Part shown: piece after piece, positions 22,941 through 34,576 of the stretch
Numbering within the stretch: position 1 is the stretch's first letter
How the letters are laid out: each line of letters begins with the position of its first letter
Source of the DNA: Archegozetes longisetosus
Taxonomy: Eukaryota; Arthropoda; Arachnida; Sarcoptiformes; Trhypochthoniidae
NCBI GenBank assembly: GCA_018873245.2
Contig: JAEMBT020000002.1
Coordinates: forward strand, 4,034,001 to 4,098,000
Length of the DNA stretch: 64,000 bases
Direction: 5' to 3'
Notes under the pieces: generated by a model
What the model saw: the letters and a program-made list of their open reading frames with translations, nothing else
What the model was told of the DNA's origin: nothing
Databases searched by the model: none
Translations under genes and position numbers: made by a program

Positions 22941-25079
22941 ATGAGTTTTTTATTGTGAGTAAAACAAACGACGAGTTGAACAATCATTAGAAGCAATGAT
23001 CAATTTAACTGAAATATTTTTAACGATAATTTCAGCGGCGGTCGATCCAATAAGACATTTAAGCCAAAGAAGAACATCCCAGAAGGGACTCATCAGTACG
23101 ACTTGATGAAACAAGCAGCGGCTACTCTCGGGTCGGGAAATCTCAGACTTGCGGTTATGCTACCGGAAGGTGAAGATCTCAACGAATGGGTCGCCGTCAA
23201 CAGTATGACATTTCTACTTAAATATTCATTTTTATTCACTTATTTGAGTCACTATTAATAGCAACTTATGTTTAGTCGTTTTCTTTGTTTGAAATTTAGT
23301 TCTCTTCTGAAACTCTTCTGTAGAAGTTATTGTTTTGATTTGATTTTTTTGATTTGATTTTTGTTTGATTTGTTTTATTTACTTTTTCATTAAGTTTGTG
23401 TTGTCATACTCACTATCTATGAGCCTCTTGTCAAACAATTGAACTATTTTCAAAATGATTAGTTTTCTATGGAATATGAACTCATTTTAAACTTTTTCAA
23501 AGTTGTGCTAATAAAAAATGAATGCCTTTGTTTAGAATAGTTAAAGAAGCAGAGAGATGAGTAAACAAGAATTAATTTTCTAGTATTCAATTATATTATA
23601 TTGATATAGAGTTGTGTAAAGACGTGAAACTAGTATGAATAGCTTTTAAGATGAATCCTATTATTAGTACATGTTGTAGATTTATAACACGCTTTTAGCG
23701 CACATATAAGCGATTCCTTTCTTTACTTTTCGCACTTTAATTGTTCTATAAATAAGTTTGCTAATCTCATGTGCAACTTGTGTAATGAGACTCTCTATCG
23801 TTTACTTTGAGTCATTTTGCTACAATTGCTCAACATGTAATAACTCTTATCAGCTCAAATTGAAAGGCAATACATTGTTTATAATTTCAATTTATTCAAA
23901 CATTTATCGTAATTAGTTTTGAGTTGAATGCAAAATATAAATAACAAAGAAATAGATGGATAAGAGTATAGTATTAGATAACAAAGACTGAACATGTTGA
24001 GGGTTTTTCTCGAACAATAAGCTGGAGATATAATCTAAAAATCCTTTAGCAACGAGACAAAAGGCGTTTACTCCAATCCCTTATACCTCAATGACTGTCG
24101 AAATGCTACGAATCAGTTTATAGTTTGAGGAAATAGTCTATCCGGGAAATGCACTAATATTTTGTTATCTTTTACTTTTAATGAACAGCCGTTGACTTTT
24201 TCAATCAAATAAACATGTTATACGGAACTATCACTGAGTTCTGCACTGAAGAATCATGTCCACTGATGTCGGCTGGGCCTAAATATGAGTATCATTGGGC
24301 TGACGGGCAAACAGTTAAAAAGCCAATCAAGTGTTCAGCACCTAAATATATTGATTATTTGATGACTTGGGTTCAGGATCAGCTGGACGACGAAACTCTA
24401 TTCCCTTCTAAGATAGGTATAAACAAAAGCCAACAAATGAAAACATTGAGTTACAAAACATAAATATTTGACTGCTTTCACAAGTTATTGAAGTGCTAAC
24501 TACAATATTTATATCTAGCGTTATATCGAAAGCCAAGTTGAAACTAAAAGTTATAAAATGATTTGACAGACAAAATGAAACAAGATTACGAGAAGCAAGA
24601 TAACACTATTTATATCTGAGTTATAAATTTTCAAGCTTTTCTTGTCCTTATATAAGGCATTTGATTAATTAATAGCTAGAATTGAACTGAATATTTATTA
24701 TATTGAATGTCAACTTGATATTGATCATATTGAATACTAAGAATGTTTAATTAATGTGTTGATAGGAGTGCCTTTTCCGAAAAACTTTAATTCAATTGCG
24801 AAGACAATATTGAAGCGTTTATTTCGAGTATACGCTCACATATATCACCAGCATTTCACTGAAGTGGTGCAACTCGGAGAAGAAGCACATCTGAACACAA
24901 GTTTCAAACACTTTATATTTTTCGTACAGGAATTCAATTTAATTGACAAAAGAGAATTAGCTCCACTTAATGAACTAATAGACAAATTGGCGACTGGTTC
25001 TCATAATCACTCTTCGCATCACTCATCACACGCGACTGGTCAAGAAAGTGGTCACCTCTCATCACTACCCGCTCGTTAA
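22941..25079 (+). CDS. mats: MOB kinase activator 1 (Mats-like)
   Basis: Exons 22941-22954 (only 14 nt), 23036-23202, 24189-24416 and 24766-25079 join in phase to 240 aa. The sequence is almost invariant for MOB1: MSFLFGGRSNKTFKPKKNIP, GTHQYDL, ATLGSGNLR (regulatory Thr context), EDLNEWVAVNTVDFFNQINM, EFCTEESCP (zinc Cys pair), YHWADG, KCSAPKYIDYLMTWVQDQLDD and HIYHQHF (zinc His pair). MOB1 activates LATS/NDR kinases in Hippo signalling. Usual MOB1 is about 216 aa; this one has an extra tail of about 27 residues rich in His/Ser (SHNHSSHHSSH). An AATAAA at 25105-25110 lies just after the stop. Intron 2 is nearly 1 kb, long for this window. Confidence 0.97.
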
Positions 25080-26801
25080 TTCATATTTCAGCTGATTTTT
25101 ATTTAATAAAGTGCCTGAAAAACAAATTTCATTCAAATATTATATCTTATTTGCATTATTACTCTTTGTCTTAATTGTTAACTAATTAATTATATTATTT
25201 ATAGCTTTCTTGTCAATAATGTATTTGTTTTGTTATTTTCAGACTTAAAGAGAAAGTGGTTCACAATTTGTAAACAGACTAAGATTTCAAAATAATTGTT
25301 TCTATGATTTTGTTTTATTTCGATAGTGTTAACACTGAGAGACAAGTTTTGTTTTATTGTTAAAAATTTCAATTATTTAACGTTCATTTTATGCAATCGA
25401 TGCAATCAATGCAAACTTGATTATAAACCTTTCCAATGAGTACTGATGCGACTGAGCACTCACTCTAACACTTCATTTTTTAATAGAAAATTGCGATCAA
25501 ATCATATTTTGCATATTAAATGCCTGTTTCTAAAAATTCAATACAAAACAATACAAATTGAAAAGTTCTCCTCTGATAATAAAATAAGCCTTAAATCATT
25601 TATGAGAAAGATTTAGATTTTCTAAAATGATTTGTGTATGAAAAAAATAATAAAAATCGAAAAAAAATGAACGAGTCTTATTTGCCAGAAATGTTAAAGT
25701 TTATGACTAGAAAACTAACCGAAATTCCGTATTTTGGTAATACTTAAGTATTTGGTTTATTTTAAACAATGATTATCTGTTGGTCTTCAGAGTGGCTGCA
25801 TAACTCAATTTTCTAGAACTTCAATTTGATATTTGAATCAATTGAGATCTTATATTGACTTTTGCAAAACTGTGTAACTCTGAAATGCATCTGAACATTT
25901 TTTGTCCACTCAAGTATGAACTTATCAGTGAATATATTTCGAGTTAAAGAAGAAATTGAGAGCGAAATCTCAACATTGAACATGATGCAACATGTTCACT
26001 TTGTTTCCTGAATGCGCTTCAATAGAATTTGTTCACATTGGTTTCATTTGAGTCTCCGTTTTGATAGTCTTTTAAGAAACTTCGATCAATTTTCACTAAA
26101 ATCAAATGTTTACAGAGTGCTAAATATAAGTGAGACGTTCCTGGCTTTCGGCGCAGTAGAACTTAGCATTTATTGATCCTATGAAGATATTTTTCATTCA
26201 AACTCACTTTGAATGATTGATGTAAAAGAAGTGATATCATTAGCACAGCTGCCATTCTGATCATTTTCAATTAATTTCTGTTGAACCCCATTAAAGTCGT
26301 CTGTCTGTCTGTCTCTCACTACAAGCATTGAATCATATCTAATCCACATTAGACATTGTTTTTGTATTTTATTAACTTTTATTTTTGATAAATTATCATT
26401 AAGAGACCATTAATTGTCATTAATTGACATATTTGTTCAAAAGGTCGGTTCGTATGTAAACGTAAACTCGTTGAAAGTTTGAATATTGATCTTTTACTTT
26501 AAATAGAGAACAAATTACTTCATTAATATAAATTCAATTTCATTAATATTAAATATTGAAGTGAAAACTCGAAAATAAGCAGATTAATAATTCAAAGACT
26601 TTATGTTTATGGTTTAGTTGCCATAGTCTCTTCACAAAGATAATCAAGAGCTCAAATAAAATTGAAAAGTTTTGCAATCAATCATAAGTCTCTTATGAAG
26701 TATCGTTGGTTTAAGTATAAAAATATTAATTATTGTTTCGGTGGAGTATTTCATTGATATATGGTCTTTGAAGAATAAATCTATTTTGCAATTGATCAGA
26801 A
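25080..26801. other. intergenic
   Basis: MOB1 3' UTR with AATAAA at 25105-25110, then AT-rich DNA. A small GTCT microsatellite lies at about 26299-26317. TATAAAAA at 26716 lies 86 bp before the DEG/ENaC start and could be its TATA box. No gene recognised. Confidence 0.5.
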
Positions 26802-28647
26802 ATGAAAAAATTGATTGAGTTTTTGAAATTATCGCAGGGTTTGGGTTTTAAAAGTTTTTGGTTTTTTATATTATTATATCAAGCAATGAACACAACAATA
26901 GATTATTTTGAATTCCCCTCAACTTTGAAGTTAGAAGAACTGAATGAAAGAAAATATTTCAAATTACCTGCGATTCAAGTTTGCACTCAGATTTCCTGTT
27001 CTCTAGAAAGGGATAGAGTTTTTTCTCACTTCAATTTGACAGAAGAGCGAAATTTATTTCATGAAAATGTGTCCGAAACTGCAAAAATCAAATTGAATTT
27101 GTGTCAGAGAAGCGGAAAGCATCTCATTGACTGTATGAATGAATATAACGACTATATTTTTGATTTTGATTCAAAACTAATTAAAAAACTGAATTATCGA
27201 GATATGAAGAAAAGCGCTCTCAATATTACGATTGAAGCAAAAGATGTGATTCAATGTTCGGGTGAAGTACATGGAAATCAAATCATTGAAAATTGTGAAA
27301 ACCATACACCAGTTATTAAATCAATGCCTGGGAATGACTTTGGAGTTTGTTTCACTTTTTTCAGTGATAGAAAATCATTCACTAATTATTCGTTCACTTT
27401 GAAAGATAAAGACTTTATCAAATTTGAACTCAATCCGAAAAATTCCCAAAATATAATCTTTAGTTCGTATATTGTATTTTACCTATTTTGGTTAATACAT
27501 GATTCGAATACAATTATTATTCCCAGAAGAGAGAATGTTATCATACAGGAAAGGATTGGAGTTTTGAATGAATTCAAATATTCGGTAACTTCAGTAAAAT
27601 ATCTTTCGTGGCCCTATCAGAGTGATTGTCATCATTTTAACAGTGAGTATAATTTGATTTATTCTACTTGAGAGGTGCACAATAAAAGGTTTTCTCTCAG
27701 TTAAAGATTCGCAATCATTCGAAGAATGTAGAAATCACTGTTTCATCAAAGAGTATCGTAGAAAATACAACTGCTCTGTGATTACAAGCATTGATGAGAT
27801 AGCTCATGCTTTTAAAGGAATAAATAAAAATCCTAAATGTGATATGAGATTCAAAGAAATTGAAACCAAAAAATGTATCATCAAATGCAGAAGACATTGT
27901 GATCAAAAATATTTTGACGTAACAACGAAGATTACTGGCGTTTTCGATGACCAATCCATTTTTTACGAGAAACCAAAACGTGAATTTAGAATAAAAGCAA
28001 GAAATTTACCTTGTTTTCAATATACATTTGAACCAAAATATTCGCTACTTATTTATGCATCAAATATCGGAGGATTGATAGGATTGTGGTTTGGATTTGC
28101 TGTTGTAGATCTACACAAATTAATTAAAGCTTTTCTAAAAAAGATTACGGATCTTCTGTTGAAAAACTTGTTAACGTATTATTTGATCTTAAACCTAGTA
28201 ATTTTATGCAAATTCTATATAATATTTGATTCATACAAGAAACTGAAAAACACTATCAAACATTTATCTGAGTATAACTGGAGATTATATTTGAATATCT
28301 TATGCACAATTTGCTTAATATACCAAATTGTTTACTTGACTGAAGATTATCTGAGATTTTTTACTAAAACTAATATTGAAATCATTGATATAGTTGATAG
28401 AGATGGTTATATTGAAGAGAAATCATTGCCAGCAATAACTATTTGTAATGACTACCAGAGTGTTATAGATTACATAGAATTCTCTCTTCGTTACCAATGG
28501 GATTCTAATTATACCGCTTATCGAGATGTTCATAATTGGAACGATGGGATGAAATCGGAATTAAAAATAAAGAACAGAGAATTGAAAGGAGTTGTTGTGA
28601 AGTTTTTGCATTCATTAAAAACTATCCTGAAATATATAATTTTTTGA
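26802..28647 (+). CDS. DEG/ENaC-like channel subunit A, running on into unit B
   Basis: Exon 1 26802-27642 and exon 2 from 27701 (58-bp intron) are in phase. Residues about 15-35 form TM1 (FKSFWFFILLYQAM); then the family's post-TM1 motif KLPAIQVCTQISC. The extracellular domain has many Cys, N-glycosylation sequons, and the pre-TM2 block (WPYQSDCHHF, FEECRNHCF, CIIKCRRHCDQKYF). TM2 is YSLLIYASNIGGLIGLWFGFAVVDLHKLI. The pore motif Gly-x-Ser of the family (GAS) reads GFA here. After TM2 there is no stop: the frame goes on through another hydrophobic segment into TM1 of a second unit (YLNILCTICLIYQIVYL ... SLPAITICND) and ends at 28647 only because of a frameshift. Ion permeation cannot be predicted. 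Confidence 0.75.
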
Positions 28648-29807
28648 AGATAAACCTAAACTTTGATACTATAGAACAGATGAGAGAAAATGAAAAGAAA
28701 ATCAATACATTAGAAAAAAGTAATTTGAATTTAATAAAACATGAGATCAATTTCTTTTTAGCTCATTATGAATGCAAGTTTGCAACTAACTTCAATTGCA
28801 TTCATACAGATGATTATATTTCTTCAAACGAGAAATGTTTCACTTTTCGTCATGAGAAAAATGCTACCAAAATGCACATTAAATCTGGAAAAAGTTTATT
28901 AACACTCATTTCACCTATTTCTAAACATAAAAATATGTATCGTTTAAATTCTAAATTATATCTTCATTCATCTGATTTGTTACCGTTTATCATCTCTTCA
29001 GAAGTTCTTCAGTTTAATTTTGAGAATATAAATAGTGACGAACAACAAATCTATAAATATAAAATCTCTGAATATCGATTCAAAAAACTTGAATATCCAT
29101 ATGAGACTAATTGTTATAAATATGTCATAGAATCAAGAGCTGATTGTATTAATCATTGCCTTTTGGAGGGCTTCATCAAACAATTTAATTGCATTCCGAA
29201 AACTGATCACATGATCACATTCAAAATTACAACTGATTCTATCTCTCCAAATGTGTCGTTTTGTTTATCGAATGATAGAAATCACACTAAAATGTTAAAT
29301 AATCATCTTATAGACTCACGTTTTAAATCATGTCCCGATTCCTGTGATAAACAATATTTTAAAGTAGAATCAATTGAGAAAAGAAAAATAGGCGGTGAAC
29401 TAAATTTGGACTTCAATCAAAATTATTACATAAATGTTATTTATGCTCCGAAAATGTTATTCATTCACTATATTACAGCTGTCGTTAATTTACTGAGTTT
29501 ATGGCATGGAATCAATTTTAGAATTTTGATCAACAAATTAATAGAATTGAGTAATCGTCTTATACGAAGATTACATTCATATATACGCCAAAGATATTGT
29601 TTCAGACTATTTATCAACTGTCATGTTATCCAATGGATTGGCTTAGATTTTCAATATTTAATAACTGAATTTTTGAGACGAATTATTATTCCGGTTATGA
29701 AAATAGTCTCACAATTACTGATAAAATCAATCTTTTTCAAATATTTGGTGAATGTTATAATTTTTATAAAAATTATCCAAAGAGAGTCCTTCAGGTATGT
29801 CATTTGA
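28277..29807 (+). pseudogene. DEG/ENaC-like unit B, frameshifted
   Basis: Begins without its own ATG in the frame of unit A (TM1 near 28290-28350, post-TM1 SLPAITICND). Somewhere in 28500-28600 the reading moves to another frame, which stays open to 29807. That frame holds CCEVFAFIKNYPEIYNF, the extracellular Cys-rich block (YPYETNCYKY, ADCINHCLLEGF, KSCPDSCDKQYF) and a TM2-like end MLFIHYITAVVNLLSLWHGINFRILI, with the GxS pore signature replaced. No GT-AG intron that fixes the frame was found, so I read it as a one-base lesion, or a sequence error. A hydrophobic tail follows, like the one linking A to B. Confidence 0.7.
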
Positions 29808-30050
29808 ATACAACATAAGATTCCAGATTTGTTCACTAGTTTATAGAAAAGCAATTTTAAACAAAAGAAAAAATCGTCTTAAGAAATTGACTTATGTCAA
29901 ATTAATTTCTTTTAACACATATCGTATTAGAAAATTTAGTATACGATAAGTTAGTTTTTCATGATGAAACTTCAATTCTGTTGATCAACAATAGAAGCTT
30001 GTCATTTTTCTCTAATTGTAAAGACATTTTCAAAAAACCTTTTTAACAGA

Positions 30051-31338
30051 TAATATCGTACTTTGTTCTGACGATTTTGTTAATCAATCAACTCATAAAT
30101 GTATCGATCACTTACTTCGGTTTCGAGACTGTGATCAAAATTGACATAAGGAGATATTACGAACACCTGACGTTTCCGGCTATAACCATAGGAATACCAA
30201 TTGAACAACATCTGAACAAAGATGAATATGAACACGTTTTTACAAGTGTTTTGATGGATTTAAGTTCAATGATTTTAATAAAATAAATAAAATATTGGAT
30301 TGCATTCATTCAAATAATATAACCAGAGGAATATTATTAAGACATCCAACTTATCAACGATTTGATGAATACACTAAAATTGATTTGTACAACAATTTAT
30401 TCAATTTTACATCAATCTCAAGGTCTATTAAAGGATTAGATTTACGTTTAATACAAAGTTCTAAATATAAAGAAAATAAAAAAACATTTACTTTTGTTAT
30501 CGACGAAAAATTCGATAAATTACACGATTTGAATGAGATGAGAGAAAACTTTATGACGATTTTATCTTTTCCTCAAGTTTTCAAAAATCAAGGAAAATCT
30601 CGTATCCAATTGAAGTTATTTAGTGTTCATTCTCCACAGAAACCTATATATTCGAGTAATAATATAAACAAACAAACTGAAGACTATTATATATTGAATA
30701 ATCAGAACAAAACTGTTTTGATTCATAAAACGGTTCGATTGAATTTAGGATTTCCTTATGGAGAGTGCAATCATTACAATTCAATTGATGCCCCGTTTGA
30801 TGCTATTTCTCAAAGCGATTGTTTGCGTAAATGTTCCAAAACTTATTTCGAGAAAATGTTAGGATGTAGTCCATTAGTAATCAATGGATTTATCAGTGAA
30901 TCGGATGAAGAACCCAATGAATTGAGTTATTGCTCGAAAAAGGCAAACGATTTGTTTCATTAACTGATTTATGACAAACAAATGCTGAAAAAATGCAATA
31001 AATTGTGTCCAAAAGATTGCCTTTTGATTGATTATAAAATTACAAAGAGTTTGATTGATGATAATCTAGTTTTGTATGTATCCTCATCTCGACCATCTAC
31101 AGAGACAATAAGCACTCGATTTTCATGGGACACGAGCTCACCAATGATTTACTACATCGAAACACCTGTTATTTCATTTATCGAGTATTTGTGTTGTTGT
31201 GGAGGACTTTTTGGATTGTGGCTTTCAAGCGATGGAAAATTGTTTATTTACTTCATATCCAATAGACTGAAAAATAAATTTGATATGTTCGTCAGAATAC
31301 TCGTAAATATTAGATTCAGATTTTCAATTGAATATTAA
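30051..31338 (+). pseudogene. DEG/ENaC-like unit C
   Basis: Third head-to-tail unit. An acceptor-like TTTTTAACAG precedes it, so a 5' exon is likely but not identified. TM1 is LTILLINQLINVSITYF, followed by LTFPAITIGIP. Compared with its paralogue at 62.5-63.8 kb it has a 4-base deletion near 30250 that shifts the frame, and a TAA at 30961-30963 where the paralogue has GAA. The rest is good: GFPYGECNHYNS, SDCLRKCSKTYF, CNKLCPKDC, and TM2 FIEYLCCCGGLFGLWLSSDGKLF. In the pore segment the Gly of GxS is replaced by Ser (WLSS). Homology with the paralogue continues into both flanks (from about 29870 to about 31370). Confidence 0.85.
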
Positions 31339-31860
31339 AATTTGATGTAACATAACTTGTTTTGAAGAATTTGACCATGTGTTACGGCTATTATACGGCC
31401 GATTTTAACCCGGAGTCTGCGGTTTAAGATCTATTCTCCGGTCTCCGAAGTTGACCTGTAACTGGAGACATTTTCTTCGGTTTTGACTCCTTGGAAGCTT
31501 TGAAAAATTAATTTTTAACTCTATGATCTTTTGAATTTTGTAAAACAACAATCTATGGTCTTAGAAAAGAAATAGTTTTAGTTTTCACTAAAAGTCTGTT
31601 AGAGCCGAGATTTGTGCAAAAGTAAACTTTTCGATGTCATGTAATGAGTTCACAGAATATGTCATTGAAAATAAGAGTTTAGTTGAAGCTGCAAAATCCA
31701 GCAAATAATTGGGCTATATGTGAGCCATCAAAAATGTGAAATCATTGAATGTTTATCGAACAAATAATTTATTTACCATTTGACGACTTGAGATAAACCT
31801 AAAAAATATACCTTGATCCCTTTGTTAAAAAAAACTCCGGTTCTCGATCAAAAAATTATA
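31339..31860. other. intergenic
   Basis: The first 30 or so bases are still homologous to the flank of the paralogue at 62.46 kb. Then AT-rich DNA with a GC-richer patch near 31380-31500. No gene. Confidence 0.45.
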
Positions 31861-32359
31861 ACACCCGTACTGTTGTTTGTTGTTCCCCCTGCACAGCCCA
31901 CAACTAAGGCCAGGGGTCGCCGCTTGTACTCAGTGGTATTGCCGCGAGGATGGTGGCTCCTCTTTGTTTGATCAAAATTCATTTGATCAAAATTCACTTA
32001 ATCAAAATATATTTGATCAAAAACCCTGTTTAACTACCCCGAGGGTGAATTGAGCCCTGTATTCAACAATGAATTACTCTAATTTGAAATACTCATTTTA
32101 TGACATTTTCTAGGAGTTACTCAAATAAAACTAGTATGAGGCACATATTTGAGAAACATCTAGTTAGAGCGATAAACTGATTAAGATGATATATTTTAAT
32201 TTTTATCAACATGAATGCTAATTATAAAGTTTTACGAAGTTTTCAAGAAATATTATAACATTTGAATGCAATAAACGTTAGCTTTAGATAATTTTCTATT
32301 AAACTATTATAAATACTAGTCTTTGAACTTATTTAGCTGGGAACCACTTTAGGTTAATT

Positions 32360-34576
32360 TTATATTTTAAGAGATTTATTCACACAACGAGAGGCTTTAT
32401 CGAGAAATTCCAAGTTTGAGATTGGGTTTTGATTATTTGGTTCTAGTCTTAGCCATAGGTTATCCAATCGTTCATTATTTTGGGCATATCTTCTTTTCTT
32501 TGGATTTCCTGGGGTTCCATCAGATAGAGAAGATATCTTATCTTCACTTAACTTCTGCTCATTTTTTTAAACAATCCAAAAAATAGAAAAAAGTAGGTTT
32601 TGAATTTTTAACTCTTCTTTGAAATGCTAAATTCCAAGCTTCTATTGAATTATTTGTCCTAGAATCTAAGTTTTTACATTGGTTCCAAATAGTTCTGTGA
32701 AAAATTGCTTCGTTTTCACAGAACCATGTTTTAACGTAATAGTCAACCCAAGTCTGTTGGCGTAGTGGTCAAAACACTGACAGAGCAACCCTTGGGGAGC
32801 GGGTTCGAATCCCACTGTGGCGTACTGCTTCCTTCTACCCAGGTAATACTGGGCCGGAAGGGAAGAGAAGGCTCAGGGGGATCTTCGACGACCGCGGTCC
32901 CAAACCGAGGGACGTAACTCGGTAGAGTCTGGTCTCTGAGACCACCAGACGACAGACTCGGAGGGCTCAGGTGTGTCCTCTTAAAACTGTGACACTATCC
33001 TCGCTGCGATACCACTGAGTAAAAGCGGCGACCCCTGGCCTTAGTTGTGGGCTGTGCAGGCGGAAACAACAACAGAAACGTAATAGTCAAGTAAATCATG
33101 ACATAAGTTATAAGCAGAATGAGTAGTATTTGGTAGAGAATTTTCAAGCTCTATCCAAAACTCATCAGAGTATCTTTCAATAGGGAGGAGAGGCATAGCT
33201 AATAAGTGTTGGACAAACTGTCGGACTTGTTCATCATTTTCATAAAAAGTTTTCAATCCTTTCTTTTGAACATTCCTGAATATGGCTTGCGTGTAATGAA
33301 AAAAGCAACCTTTTATTACACAGTTAGGGAAGAGGTTCTTTAAGGTTGATATGACTGCTTTTTCATAATCTATTTGAATTGAACTTGGCTCAAATTGAAA
33401 TCCATTTTTACAACCTTTAAATGAAGATTTTGAATTGAAATTAATTTGAATTCAAATGATAAAAATATATTCAAATATAATTTAGACATATTCAAATAGA
33501 TTTTAACATTATTCATACATATTCAGATACATTCCAAATAATTCAGAAACATCAACATATATTCAGGTGAAATACAGTTATGCCAAAAACAGATAAAATC
33601 TAATGGGTATACTTGCAAACATATGAATTTTATTTCAATTAATTTGAATGTATCTGAATTTGTCAGAATATATCTGGTTACTGGAATGTGTTTTGAATAG
33701 AAAAATTGTGAGGAAACTGACCTTCACTAATGAGTATATTAAAGACACGTTCGTAACTTTCTCTGGATTTATCAGACATTAAAATATAAATAAGAGGTAT
33801 AATTGATTTTGCTGAACCCCCAAAATCTTCCACTCCATGAATTACATATAATTGGTGGAAAAAGCTAGGTTTGGACCTGAAGGTCCCGTCCATTAATAGC
33901 TGTCTACCATCGCAGGCCTTTTTCAGAAACTCAATTGTGCCGAAAATCATTATCTTATCTTCAATACCATCATCGGCTATTACAAACGGGACACCATTTT
34001 TAGTTTGAAGATATTCTCCAGCAAGGATAATCTGACTCTTTATGTTAGGTTGGAGTGGGATTATTTTATTTCTAGCCCTCAATAAAGTTAAGTTGACAGT
34101 TTTATAAATCAACTTAGCTTCCTTAGCAACACGTTCACCATGAATAAGTTTATTCCGCTCGTAGTGACATTCATTTATATCATTAAAGATATCAATTAAT
34201 GGTATTAAGGGATTACCGTGTACCTAGTACAAAAAATCATTTTCATCAAAGCTTATTTTAATGCGTTAGAAAACTATTCTGATAGACATTAACTTATTAA
34301 ACTATATAGAGAGTGATGGATATTGTGGTGGTGGATATGGTTTATCTATTATTATGGTCATTAGCTTTAATTTACCTTTGATTTCATCTCGTTTATCGTC
34401 ATTTTTTTGAGTATTTCAATTTGATCGGATGGATGATTGTGCTCTTTTGGCGCATCAGTCAGCACATTATTAATTAAACATAATTTAGCTTTGCAATTTT
34501 TATTTTTGCATCTATAATAATCTTTATCTTTATATGAACTATACTTTTGGTAAATATAATTATCAACAACTGCTTA
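32360..34576 (-). pseudogene. MULE transposase with FLYWCH zinc finger
   Basis: Minus-strand exons about 34576-34376, 34223-33722 and 33414-33091, then 32732-32360 after an inserted SINE. The N-terminal part has a FLYWCH-type finger (KDKDYYRCKNKNCKAKL, then KEHNHP). Next is the MULE domain: LLMDGTFRSKPSFFHQLYVI (first catalytic Asp), PLIYILMSDKSRESYERVF, IDYEKAVISTLKNLFPNCVI (second acidic position), KGCFFHYTQAIFRNVQKKG and, past the SINE, TNNSIEAWN. Broken by the SINE at 32747-33076, and by a one-base shift in the T-run near 32562, after which SLSDGTPGNPKKRRYAQNNE reads on to a stop at 32360. No upstream ATG was found, so the N-terminus is incomplete. Otherwise well preserved. Confidence 0.9.
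32747..33076 (+). mobile_element. tRNA-derived SINE (inner copy)
   Basis: A 330-bp SINE with a perfect 14-bp duplication AACGTAATAGTCAA at 32733-32746 and 33077-33090, inside the MULE transposase exon. A box TGGCGTAGTGG at 32759-32769 and B box GGTTCGAATCC at 32802-32812 form an internal Pol III promoter. The tRNA-like head is about 70 bp, followed by a GC-rich body and an AAC-rich tail (GGAAACAACAACAG). It is the complete reference copy for the outer SINE. Confidence 0.95.

Noticed and set aside
32759-32830. tRNA gene
   Set aside because: A and B boxes are present, but the arms do not fold as a proper tRNA by eye and the copy is the head of a SINE with target duplications.
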